Assembly: GCA_014867205.1 (NCBI GenBank) | Contig: WGUO01000006.1 | Location: 40,618 to 104,617, forward strand | Reading direction: 5' to 3' | Origin: Muribaculaceae bacterium | GTDB lineage: Bacteria; Bacteroidota; Bacteroidia; Bacteroidales; Muribaculaceae | DNA length: 64,000 bases | Shown: piece after piece, positions 17,876 through 25,443 of the stretch | Layout: the number at the start of each line of letters is the position of its first letter | Numbering within the stretch: position 1 is the first letter of the stretch | Program-made: the position numbers and the translations under genes | Notes under the pieces: generated by a model | The model's input: the letters and a program-made list of their open reading frames with translations, nothing else | Database searches by the model: none | Told to the model about the DNA's origin: nothing

Positions 17876-18256
17876 ATGGCAGTAAGAATTGTCGGCGTAG
17901 ATTTGCCGCAGAACAAGAGAGGAGAGATCGCGTTGACCTATATTTTCGGAATCGGTCGGAGCGCAGCGAGGACGATTCTTGAGAAGGCGGGAGTAGACCG
18001 CGATATCAAGGTACAGGACTGGACCGATACGCAGGCAGCCGCCGTGCGTGAGGTTATCCAGCGCGATTACAAGGTGGAGGGAGACCTTCGCACAGAGATA
18101 CAGCTCAACATCAAGCGACTGATGGACATCGGCTGCTACCGCGGCATCCGTCACCGTCTTGGACTTCCGGTGCGTGGCCAGAGCACAAAGAACAATGCCC
18201 GCACCCGCAAGGGACGCAAGAAAACGGTCGCTAACAAGAAGAAAGCTACTAAATAA
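17876..18256 (+). CDS. rpsM: 30S ribosomal protein S13
   Basis: S13 forms head-to-50S bridges. The 126-residue protein starts MAVRIVGVDLPQNKRGEIAL and has the helix-two-turn-helix region IFGIGRSAARTIL plus RGIRHRLGLPVRGQSTKNNA and a lysine-rich tail. It is the first gene of the alpha-type segment. Confidence 0.97.
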   Translation: MAVRIVGVDLPQNKRGEIALTYIFGIGRSAARTILEKAGVDRDIKVQDWTDTQAAAVREVIQRDYKVEGDLRTEIQLNIKRLMDIGCYRGIRHRLGLPVRGQSTKNNARTRKGRKKTVANKKKATK

Positions 18257-18268
18257 CAAAAATAAAGT

Positions 18269-18658
18269 ATGGCAAAAAAGACAGTCGCAGCAAAGAAGAG
18301 GAATGTCAAGGTTGGCGCAAGCGGCCAGCTTCATGTGCATAGCTCTTTCAACAACATCATTGTGTGTCTCGCCAATGAGGAGGGTCAGGTCATCTCCTGG
18401 TCTTCTGCCGGCAAGATGGGCTTCAGAGGCTCGAAGAAGAACACTCCCTACGCAGCACAGATGGCGGCGCAGGATTGCGCAAAGGTCGCCTATGACCTGG
18501 GTCTGCGCAAGGTGAAGGCTTACGTGAAGGGACCGGGTAACGGCCGTGAGGCTGCCATCCGTTTCGTACACCAGAGCGGCATCGAGGTCACAGAGATAGT
18601 AGACGTGACACCGCTTCCGCACAACGGTTGCCGTCCCCCGAAGAGAAGAAGAGTCTAA
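18269..18658 (+). CDS. rpsK: 30S ribosomal protein S11
   Basis: S11 lies on the 30S platform near the E site. The 129-residue protein has the motifs VHSSFNNIIVCLANEEGQVI and VTPLPHNGCRPPKRRRV. A 150-nt structured gap follows before rpsD, unlike the tight spacing in most of the block. Confidence 0.97.
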   Translation: MAKKTVAAKKRNVKVGASGQLHVHSSFNNIIVCLANEEGQVISWSSAGKMGFRGSKKNTPYAAQMAAQDCAKVAYDLGLRKVKAYVKGPGNGREAAIRFVHQSGIEVTEIVDVTPLPHNGCRPPKRRRV

Positions 18659-18678
18659 TCGGAATTTTTTCAACAAAA

Positions 18679-18757
18679 CAGAATATTCTGAACCAAAGTC
18701 CGGCCCGAGTAGTCCTGAATGCGAATTGACCGTCACATACACTTCCTTTCGACGGTC
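18679..18757 (+). promoter_or_regulatory. Structured leader between rpsK and rpsD
   Basis: A 12-bp perfect palindrome (CAGAATATTCTG, 18679-18690) and a stem GACCGTC/GACGGTC (18728-18734 with 18751-18757, 16-nt loop) lie in the 150-nt gap. No promoter match and no U-run are obvious. S4 is an autogenous repressor in other bacteria, so an S4-binding leader is possible but unproven. Confidence 0.4.
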
Positions 18758-18808
18758 GCGGCTGCGCTAAGGGACGCGCTCAGCGGATGAGCAAAAAAGA
18801 TAGAAATA

Positions 18809-19414
18809 ATGGCAAGATACACAGGACCAAAAACAAAGATCGCGCGCAAGTTCGGCGAGGCCATCTACGGCGAGGACAAGGTGTTTGCAAAGCGCAACTA
18901 CCCCCCGGGCCAGCACGGCCAGAACCGCAGGAAGAAGACGTCGGAGTACGGCACACAGCTGCGCGAGAAACAAAAAGCAAAATACACCTACGGTGTGCTT
19001 GAGCGTCAGTTCCGCAATCTGTTCGAGAAGGCAGAGCGCACCAAGGGCATCACCGGTGAGGTACTTCTGCAGCTCCTCGAGAGCCGTCTGGACAACCTCG
19101 TATACCGACTGGGTCTGGCACCCTCTCGTCCGGCAGCCCGTCAGCTCGTGCTCCACAAGCACATCAACGTCAACGGCAAGAACGTGAACATACCTTCGTA
19201 CCGCGTAATGCCGGGCGACGTGGTAACTGTCCGCGAGAAGTCGAAGTCACTTGAGGTCATCGCTGACAGCGTGGCCGGATTCAACCACAGCAAATATCCC
19301 TGGATCGAGTGGGATGCCTCAATCATGGGCGGCAAGTATCTGCACCTGCCCCAGCGCGAGGATATCCCCGAGACAATCAAGGAGCAGCTGATTGTCGAAC
19401 TCTATTCTAAATAA
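18809..19414 (+). CDS. rpsD: 30S ribosomal protein S4
   Basis: S4 nucleates 30S assembly and affects fidelity. The 201-residue protein begins MARYTGPKTKIARKFG and lacks the N-terminal Cys zinc site found in some bacteria. The S4 RNA-binding domain is visible at LESRLDNLVYRLGLAPSRPA, followed by RQLVLHKHINVNGKNVNIPS. Confidence 0.97.
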   Translation: MARYTGPKTKIARKFGEAIYGEDKVFAKRNYPPGQHGQNRRKKTSEYGTQLREKQKAKYTYGVLERQFRNLFEKAERTKGITGEVLLQLLESRLDNLVYRLGLAPSRPAARQLVLHKHINVNGKNVNIPSYRVMPGDVVTVREKSKSLEVIADSVAGFNHSKYPWIEWDASIMGGKYLHLPQREDIPETIKEQLIVELYSK

Positions 19415-19431
19415 TAAACACTAAGATACCC

Positions 19432-20430
19432 ATGCCAATTTTAGCATTTCAGAAACCCGACAAGGTCATCATGCTTGAGGCCGACAACTCTTACGGCAAG
19501 TTTGAGTTCCGTCCCCTTGAGCCGGGTTACGGCCAGACCATCGGCAACGCGCTGAGAAGGATACTGTTGTCTTCGCTCGGCGGTTTCGCCATCAACTCCA
19601 TCCGCATCAGCGGCGTGGCACACGAGCTGGACGTGATCCCCGGAGTAAAGGAGGATGTGACAAACATCATTCTCAATCTCAAGCAAATCAGGTTCAAGCA
19701 GGTGACCGAGGACCACAATGCGGAGACCGCGACGGTCAAGGTCGAGGGAAAAGATGTGTTTACGGCTGGTGACTTAGGTAAGGTTCTCTCGGGATTCGAG
19801 GTACTGAATCCCGAACTGGTGATCTGTCACATCGACCCGGACTACGGCTTCGAGATGGAGTATTCCATCAACAAGGGCCGCGGCTGGGTTCCTGCTGACG
19901 AGAACCGCGAGATGCTCGCGGGCGCCAGTGCCAACGTGATTGCAATCGACTCCATCTACACGCCGATCAAGAACGTGAAGTATGCTGTCGAGAACTTCCG
20001 CGTGGAGCAGAAGACCGACTACGAGAAGCTCGTGATCGAAGTCACCACCGACGGCTCGATTCAGCCTAAGGAGGCTCTCAAGGAGGCTGCCAAGATTCTG
20101 ATCCAGCATTTCATGATGTTCAGCGACGAGAAGATCACTCTCGAGACACCGCAGGAGGACACTCCCGAGGAGTTTGACGAGGAGGTGCTCCATATGCGTC
20201 AGCTGCTCAAGAGCAAGCTGGTCGACCTGGATCTTTCGGTCCGCGCCCTGAACTGCCTGAAGAGCGCCGAGGTCGAGACTCTCGGCGAACTGGTTGTCTT
20301 CAATAAGAACGACCTGCTCAAATTCAGAAACTTCGGAAAGAAGTCACTCTCGGAGCTCGACGAGCTTCTTGAGAAGTACAACCTTTCCTTTGGAATGGAT
20401 ATTTCAAAATATAAATTAGACAAAGACTAA
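19432..20430 (+). CDS. rpoA: DNA-directed RNA polymerase subunit alpha
   Basis: This is the assembly scaffold of RNA polymerase. It has 332 residues, with the N-terminal dimerisation domain (GQTIGNALRRILLSSLGGFA near residue 34) and the C-terminal helix-hairpin-helix domain (SVRALNCLKSAEVETLGELV near residue 270), which binds upstream DNA and activators. Standard position between rpsD and rplQ. Confidence 0.97.
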   Translation: MPILAFQKPDKVIMLEADNSYGKFEFRPLEPGYGQTIGNALRRILLSSLGGFAINSIRISGVAHELDVIPGVKEDVTNIILNLKQIRFKQVTEDHNAETATVKVEGKDVFTAGDLGKVLSGFEVLNPELVICHIDPDYGFEMEYSINKGRGWVPADENREMLAGASANVIAIDSIYTPIKNVKYAVENFRVEQKTDYEKLVIEVTTDGSIQPKEALKEAAKILIQHFMMFSDEKITLETPQEDTPEEFDEEVLHMRQLLKSKLVDLDLSVRALNCLKSAEVETLGELVVFNKNDLLKFRNFGKKSLSELDELLEKYNLSFGMDISKYKLDKD

Positions 20431-20438
20431 ATCGCACA

Positions 20439-20942
20439 ATGAGACATAATAAGAAATTCAATCACCTGAGCCGTAAGAAAGGCCACCGCGAGGCCCTGCT
20501 GTCGAATCTGGCGATCGCTCTTATCGAGCATAAGAGAATCTTCACGACTCTGGCAAAGGCAAAGGCATTGCGCGTCTATGCCGAGCCGCTCATCACCCGC
20601 TCAAAGAAGGATGACACCCAGAACCGCCGCCTCGTGTTCAGCTACCTGCAGAGCAAGGAGGCCGTAAAGGAACTCTTCGGTGTAATCTCAGAGAAGGTCG
20701 CCAACCGCCCGGGTGGTTACCTCCGCATACTGAAGACCGGTCATCGTCTTGGCGACAACGCCGAGATGGCAATGATCGAGTTCGTAGACTTCAACGAGAG
20801 CGCACTTGCGGAGACCGAGAACAAGAAGGCCGGCCGCACGCGTCGCTCACGCTCGAAGAAGGCCGCTCCGGCAGCCGAGGCACCCAAGGCTGAGGCTCCC
20901 GTAGAGGAGGCTCCCAAGGCCGAGGCTCCCGCAGCCGAGTAA
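20439..20942 (+). CDS. rplQ: 50S ribosomal protein L17 with Ala/Glu/Pro-rich tail
   Basis: The first 120 or so residues are ordinary L17, starting MRHNKKFNHLSRKKGHREAL. The remaining 45 are a basic RTRRSRSKKAAP patch and then an imperfect repeat of EAPKAEAPVEEAPKAEAPAAE type. Such low-complexity acidic tails occur in other Bacteroidetes ribosomal proteins; the role is unknown. It is the last gene of the block. Confidence 0.95.
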   Translation: MRHNKKFNHLSRKKGHREALLSNLAIALIEHKRIFTTLAKAKALRVYAEPLITRSKKDDTQNRRLVFSYLQSKEAVKELFGVISEKVANRPGGYLRILKTGHRLGDNAEMAMIEFVDFNESALAETENKKAGRTRRSRSKKAAPAAEAPKAEAPVEEAPKAEAPAAE

Positions 20943-20979
20943 TTTTATTGCACAAGAGTAAAACATATATCTTTAAGGT

Positions 20980-21014
20980 AAGGAGGGCATGTCCGTGAGG
21001 ATGTGTCCTTCTTT
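20980..21014 (+). terminator. Terminator after the ribosomal block
   Basis: An imperfect stem of about 15 bp with some G-U pairs and one bulge forms between AAGGAGGGCATGTCC (20980-20994) and GGATGTGTCCTTCTTT (20999-21014), with a GTGA loop. A short T-run is included in the 3' arm. It lies 37 nt after rplQ. Confidence 0.65.
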
Positions 21015-21041
21015 ATGATTATAGCCGCTTGTGGAAAGGAA

Positions 21042-21087
21042 TAATCCTGATCAATCCCGATTAATCCTGATAAACCTGATTAATCAT
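21042..21087. repeat. Short imperfect repeats downstream of cls
   Basis: Units of the form AATCCTGATCAA, TTAATCCTGATAA and ACCTGATTAATC follow each other in the 118-nt gap between rplQ and cls. They are partly palindromic (GATTAATC occurs twice). Both flanking genes converge here; the function is unknown. Confidence 0.5.
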
Positions 21088-21131
21088 GGAAATTCTCGAC
21101 TAAGCATGAATACCAGGATAATCGAGTTTAT

Positions 21132-22562
21132 TCAGAGGATCGGTGAGACGAGCCGCACTATCGACTCTATGGTGCGCTGCATGCGCGGACGGTTGTGCCA
21201 GATGGCGTAGGTGAGCTTGGTGCAATGCGACATGTCGTCGAAGAATATCTCGCGCATGCGACGGTTGGTCTCATTGTCGTAGATGAAGAGATTGCACTCG
21301 AAGTTGTTTTCAAAACTTCGGAAATCGAAATTGGTTGATCCGGCAGTCACGAGGTTGTCGTCGATGATCATGGTCTTGGCATGAAGCATGCCCGGGTTAT
21401 ATAGATAGACCTTGATGCCCGCCTTGAGACACTGTGTCACATATGAGAAGGAGGCGTAACGGAGCATATATGAGTCACTGCGGGCCGGAATCATGATGCG
21501 GACGTCAATTTTAGACAGCGCGGCAGCCTCTAAGGCGTGTCTCAGAGCGTCGGTGGGCAAGAAGTAGGGGGTCTGTATATAAATGCTCTTTGTGGCCGCT
21601 GTAATGGCCTTTAAAAAGCACAGGGCGAGGTTGTCCCACTGGGAGGTTGGCCCGGAAGTGACGAGCTGCATTCCGACAGTGTTGTGGAAGTGGACCTGGG
21701 GGGTCTTCGGATAACGCATGGGGTGAGTCTGGTTGCGGAAATTCCAGTCGACCACAAAAGTGTAGAGCAGCGACTCCACGATGTCTCCCTCGACGCGGAA
21801 GTGGGTATCGCGCCATCCCCAGCCGTGGGCTGCGCGGCTCACATAGCGGTCAGCGATGTTCATGCCGCCGATGTAGCCGATACGTCCGTCGATTATGACT
21901 ATCTTGCGGTGGTTGCGCCAGTTGACGCGGTTGGCGAACTGTGGGAAAGTTACCTTGAAGAAGGGATGAGTCTCGACACCGGCCTCATTCATCATCTTGA
22001 AAAACCTGTTTCGGGCCGAGAAACTTCCCACATGGTCATACATTACCTTAACATCGACCCCCTCGCGGGCCTTGCGCATAAGTATCTCTGCAATCTCGTG
22101 GCCGAGTGTGTCGTCAAGGAAAATGTAATATTGCAGGCAGATAGTCCTGGTTGCGCCCAGAAGGTCACGCTTCAGGGCAGTGAACTTGTCCTTGCCGTTG
22201 GTGAATATCTCCATCCGGTTGTTGATGGTATAGAACGACGAGGATACGTTGCGGGCCAGCTTGACGAGATTACGGTCAGCGCGCGACAGGTTCTGGGTGT
22301 CAAGGTTGACATGGCGCGGGGCCATGGTGGTTATGATCTTGCGCTTGTTCATCCGCGAGATCATATGCTGGCCGCGTAGGCTGCGGCCGAAGAAGAGATA
22401 GAAGATGAGGCCAACAAACGGCAGGAAGATAAGGGCTATGACCCATGACAGCGACTTGATGGGGTTGCGGTTTTCCTTCAGAATCACGATGACGCAACTG
22501 AAGATCACTACCCAGTAAAGGGAAAAGGCTAACAGGCTGAAGAGCCAGTTGAAACTATTCAT
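21132..22562 (-). CDS. cls: Cardiolipin synthase (phospholipase D family)
   Basis: The enzyme makes cardiolipin by phosphatidyl transfer at the inner membrane. Its 476 residues carry two N-terminal membrane helices (about 5-30 and 35-60), a phospholipase D HKD motif with His218 (NHRKIVIIDG) and a second with His394 (LHAKTMIIDD), each followed by a GS/GG-N-x-D/R sequence. It is the last gene of the ung-plug-DUF3109-cls minus-strand cluster, 18 nt from DUF3109. Confidence 0.93.
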   Translation of the reverse strand: MNSFNWLFSLLAFSLYWVVIFSCVIVILKENRNPIKSLSWVIALIFLPFVGLIFYLFFGRSLRGQHMISRMNKRKIITTMAPRHVNLDTQNLSRADRNLVKLARNVSSSFYTINNRMEIFTNGKDKFTALKRDLLGATRTICLQYYIFLDDTLGHEIAEILMRKAREGVDVKVMYDHVGSFSARNRFFKMMNEAGVETHPFFKVTFPQFANRVNWRNHRKIVIIDGRIGYIGGMNIADRYVSRAAHGWGWRDTHFRVEGDIVESLLYTFVVDWNFRNQTHPMRYPKTPQVHFHNTVGMQLVTSGPTSQWDNLALCFLKAITAATKSIYIQTPYFLPTDALRHALEAAALSKIDVRIMIPARSDSYMLRYASFSYVTQCLKAGIKVYLYNPGMLHAKTMIIDDNLVTAGSTNFDFRSFENNFECNLFIYDNETNRRMREIFFDDMSHCTKLTYAIWHNRPRMQRTIESIVRLVSPIL

Positions 22563-22580
22563 CTTCCAAAAGTCTTGAGG

Positions 22581-23165
22581 TTACTTGTCGGGATGCTGAC
22601 GCAGATATTCGCGAGCGGTAAGTTCAAGCTCGGCATACCACTCGGGGCCGAAGCGTGCGGTAAGCGGGCCCTTGAGGAACTCGAAGGCCCTGACTCCGAG
22701 GCGACGGCCCAGGGTCTCGGCCGGACGGCAGATTTTCCATCGATGCAGGTTGACGGCTGTGAATCCGTCATACTCCTTGAGGCGAACGGGGTACAGGCGG
22801 CATGAGATTGGCTTGACATCAGGAATACGGCCCTCCCGGAAGGCCTTCTCCAGAGCGCAGAGACACTTTCCGCCGGGAGCATAGCATGTGAACACGCAGT
22901 CGCGGCCATCAACTATCTGCGTGACCAGGTCGCCGTCGGGGTCAGTATAGGAGACACCGTCGGCGGCGATAGCGGCGCGGGCCCGCGGCAGCAACTCATC
23001 CTGCACCGCCGGGAGCACCTCCACGATGCGTTCAGACTCACCGGCGGCAAGAGGCGCGCCGGCGTCTCCCTCGATGCAGCAGGCGCCGAGACATGCGTCG
23101 AGATCGCATACGAAATAGCGTTCGATGAGGTCGAGAGAGACCAGGGTGTGTTGTATCTGTAACAA
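22581..23165 (-). CDS. DUF3109 family cysteine-rich protein
   Basis: The 194-residue protein has a cysteine-rich N-terminus: Cys20, 25, 29 and 30 in CDLDACLGACCIEGDAG. Further cysteines lie in DCVFTCYAPGGKCLCALE and ISCRLYPV, a pattern suggesting a metal or Fe-S site like the YkgJ group. The best start by family alignment (xLQIQHTLVSLDLIER) is TTG at 23165. An ATG at 23237 would add 24 residues and overlap the preceding gene by 23 nt. The biochemical function is unknown. Confidence 0.82.
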   Translation of the reverse strand: MLQIQHTLVSLDLIERYFVCDLDACLGACCIEGDAGAPLAAGESERIVEVLPAVQDELLPRARAAIAADGVSYTDPDGDLVTQIVDGRDCVFTCYAPGGKCLCALEKAFREGRIPDVKPISCRLYPVRLKEYDGFTAVNLHRWKICRPAETLGRRLGVRAFEFLKGPLTARFGPEWYAELELTAREYLRQHPDK

Positions 23166-23214
23166 AACTGAGAGTTTAAAGTTATTGGTTAATTCAATAT
23201 ATGGTGCCCGCGCG

Positions 23215-24471
23215 TCAGAGCGGATGAAGCACGGCATGCGATATCAGGCGGTCGGCACGTGCGCCCGGAGGCCTGAAAAAGACGGAAACAGAGAACTCGT
23301 TGTCGGTCTCATACTTGTTTCCCTCGACAGGAGCAGGGTCAGCCTTTGCACCGGCTCCATGTCCCCGGATAACATACTGATAGTTGTATGCGCCCTGCTT
23401 CAGGGGAATCTCGGCAGTATATAGTCCTGTCGCGGGGTCATACCTCATGCGGTTGAAGTCATTGTACAGTCCGTGGGTAAATTCTCCGTCAACGTATATG
23501 TCTCCCTCAGTCAGTTTCGGGAAGTCAAGCGTGAAATGCACAGTGATGTAATCAGCGCCGACATTTGAGTCGGTGGCGTTATACTCGCGCACGATAAAGC
23601 GGCCATGTTGCGTGACATCGTGCGAATACTGGCGCGAGGCGCGCTCCTCGTCATGACGCAGCCAGACATGGTAGTTTGTGCCCATATATCGCAGCGAGTC
23701 GACATTCATGCCCGGGAAGGCGTTGCTGACCGACTCGAAGCGGCGGTATTCATTGGAGGCGGGAAATACAAGATCCGGCATATGGTCATAATAGGCCCGG
23801 TTTCTCTCGACCCGGAGCGGGGAGCGCACAGAGCGGCGGGTGTCGTCGCTCAGGTTGCGGGTCACCTCAACTATGAGGTCCTGATATGCGTTTATATCTC
23901 CCAGCGCCTCGTGGTCTATGCTGAAGGCAACCTGCTGCCACTCCGTGTTGTGGCCGCGGTCGGTACGCGAGGTTGATGCCCCCTCGACGTATGCAATGTT
24001 CTCGGTGACCTGAAAGCGGGTCTGCATGAGCGTGGTCTCCGGGTCGTCGGGGTCATATACCTGAAGCAGGTAATTGCCCGAATGGAGAATCTGCATGTCC
24101 TCATTGGGGAGAGTGATGAGATAGTTGACATAGTGTACGAAAGTCGACTGAGAGAAGGCATAATCGTCGATGCGCGCTGAGTTGAACCCGGAGATATACT
24201 CCGACTCAATCAGTCTTGAGGGCTGCCAGTCGGAATTGCAGTGAATGAGGCGATACTCCAGGTAACTGTTGTCCTCTCCGATCTCGTCGAAAGTGATGAC
24301 TATGCGGTCTTGAGTACCCATACGTATCACGGGAGGGGCCATGAAATCGCCCTCGACCTCGGTCTTGAGCGTCCGGAAGCGGCGGTCGAGGATGCGTGTC
24401 GCCGTATCGGTATCGGCCGAGAGAGGGATAACCGAAATAAAGAGGGCAAGTAGAAACAGTATTCTTACCAT
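23215..24471 (-). CDS. Type IX secretion system plug protein (former DUF5103)
   Basis: The protein has 418 residues and an N-terminal signal peptide (MVRILFLLALFISVIPLSA). It resembles the family whose structure was solved as the periplasmic plug of the SprA translocon. Family-like segments include SYLEYRLIHCNSDWQPS and the ARIDDYAFSQST strand region, with a late LTEGDIYVDGEFT and YNYQYVIRG beta-sandwich. Its start overlaps the end of ung by 7 nt. It is distant from the gldKLMN block but functionally consistent with it. Confidence 0.85.
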   Translation of the reverse strand: MVRILFLLALFISVIPLSADTDTATRILDRRFRTLKTEVEGDFMAPPVIRMGTQDRIVITFDEIGEDNSYLEYRLIHCNSDWQPSRLIESEYISGFNSARIDDYAFSQSTFVHYVNYLITLPNEDMQILHSGNYLLQVYDPDDPETTLMQTRFQVTENIAYVEGASTSRTDRGHNTEWQQVAFSIDHEALGDINAYQDLIVEVTRNLSDDTRRSVRSPLRVERNRAYYDHMPDLVFPASNEYRRFESVSNAFPGMNVDSLRYMGTNYHVWLRHDEERASRQYSHDVTQHGRFIVREYNATDSNVGADYITVHFTLDFPKLTEGDIYVDGEFTHGLYNDFNRMRYDPATGLYTAEIPLKQGAYNYQYVIRGHGAGAKADPAPVEGNKYETDNEFSVSVFFRPPGARADRLISHAVLHPL

Positions 24472-25133
24472 ACGATGGGAGTTTTGCCGTGGGCCACGAG
24501 ATACTCATTGGCTCGCGAGAAGTGGTGGTTGCCGAAGAAGCCACGGTGGGCCGAGAGGGGCGATGGATGCGGCGACGTGAGGACGAGATGCCTGTTGCGG
24601 TCGATGAACTCACCCTTACGGATAGCGTCAGAGCCCCAGAGAATGAACACGAGGTTATCGCGCAGGTCATTTAGACGGTGCACGGCCGCGTCAGTGAGGC
24701 GTTCCCAGCCGATGCCGGCGTGTGACTTTGGCTGGTGCTCCCGGACGGTCAGCGATGAGTTGAGCAGCAGAACGCCCTGTACGGCCCAGCGCGACAGGTC
24801 ACCGTCAGCAGGCATCGGAGCGCCGGTGTCGTCGGAGACCTCGCGGAATATATTACGCAGTGAGGGGGGCATGTCGATTCCCGGATTGACTGAAAAGGAG
24901 AGGCCATTGGCCTGACCTGGCCCGTGGTAGGGGTCCTGACCGATGATGACGACCTTGGTCTTATCGAAGGGCGAGGCGTCGAATGCCGCGAAAATGCGGG
25001 AGGCCGGGGGGTATATGCTGACTGCGGGGTTCGCATATTCGGTACGGACCCTCTCAGTCAGGTCCTTGAAATAGGGCTGCTCGAATTCATCGGCAAGAAC
25101 GGCGCCCCACTGCGGATCGATTCTTACGTTCAT
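24465..25133 (-). CDS. ung: Uracil-DNA glycosylase
   Basis: The enzyme excises uracil from DNA. It has 222 residues counted from MNVRIDPQW (25133); an ATG 8 codons upstream (25157) is possible but less family-like. The catalytic water-activating Asp67 lies in GQDPYHGPGQANGLSFSV. LLLNSSLTV and the HPSPLSAHRGFFG minor-groove loop are present. It is the first gene of a four-gene minus-strand cluster and overlaps the plug gene by 7 nt. Confidence 0.96.
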   Translation of the reverse strand: MNVRIDPQWGAVLADEFEQPYFKDLTERVRTEYANPAVSIYPPASRIFAAFDASPFDKTKVVIIGQDPYHGPGQANGLSFSVNPGIDMPPSLRNIFREVSDDTGAPMPADGDLSRWAVQGVLLLNSSLTVREHQPKSHAGIGWERLTDAAVHRLNDLRDNLVFILWGSDAIRKGEFIDRNRHLVLTSPHPSPLSAHRGFFGNHHFSRANEYLVAHGKTPIVW

Positions 25134-25203
25134 ATAATTGGTTTGGCGGGGAAACATGAGTCTCCGCCGACATGAAAAATGCTTTTGTCAGTAAAAAATT
25201 GTC

Positions 25204-25211
25204 CAAATATA
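25204..25211 (-). promoter_or_regulatory. Candidate -7 element for the ung cluster
   Basis: The minus strand reads TATATTTG, matching TAnnTTTG, about 70 nt before the ung start. No good -33 TTTG lies at the right distance, so this is a partial match. It is back-to-back with the tRNA-Arg -7 element at 25235. Confidence 0.4.
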
Positions 25212-25234
25212 GCGATAAAAATCGAAAAAAGCAT

Positions 25235-25242
25235 TATCTTTG
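25235..25242 (+). promoter_or_regulatory. -7 element for tRNA-Arg
   Basis: TATCTTTG is an exact -7 consensus, 49 nt before the tRNA. The -33 region at the expected spacing is not a TTTG, so the promoter may rely on upstream A-tracts (AAAAATCGAAAAAAG). Confidence 0.6.
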
Positions 25243-25290
25243 CACTCTAAATCGACCAAGTGTGCAATTTCGAGGGTCGATTCAGCGGAA

Positions 25291-25362
25291 GTTCCCATAG
25301 TTCAATGGATAGAATATCGGATTCCGGTTCCGACGATTGGGGTTCGACTCCCCATGGGAATA
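25291..25362 (+). tRNA. tRNA-Arg, anticodon CCG
   Basis: The 72-nt cloverleaf is complete. The acceptor GTTCCCA pairs with TGGGAAT, with a G1-U72 wobble. The D arm is GTTC/GAAT and the anticodon arm is TCGGA-TTCCGGT-TCCGA, giving anticodon CCG, which reads CGG. The variable loop has 4 nt and the T arm is TGGGG-TTCGACT-CCCCA. CCA is not encoded. The gene stands alone with its own -7 element and terminator. Confidence 0.93.
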
Positions 25363-25374
25363 CAACGAAAAGCG

Positions 25375-25420
25375 CAATTAACCCCGGCAGGCGTCAGGAA
25401 GACGTTGCCGGGGTTAATTG
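25375..25420. terminator. Bidirectional terminator between tRNA-Arg and pullulanase gene
   Basis: A perfect 15-bp stem (25375-25389 with 25406-25420) encloses a 16-nt loop that can itself form GCGTC/GACGT pairs. It is T-rich on the plus side and CTTTT on the minus side. It serves the tRNA on one strand and the end of the pullulanase cluster on the other. Confidence 0.85.
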
Positions 25421-25443
25421 TGTTTGTGTATCCGGGAGTTCTG

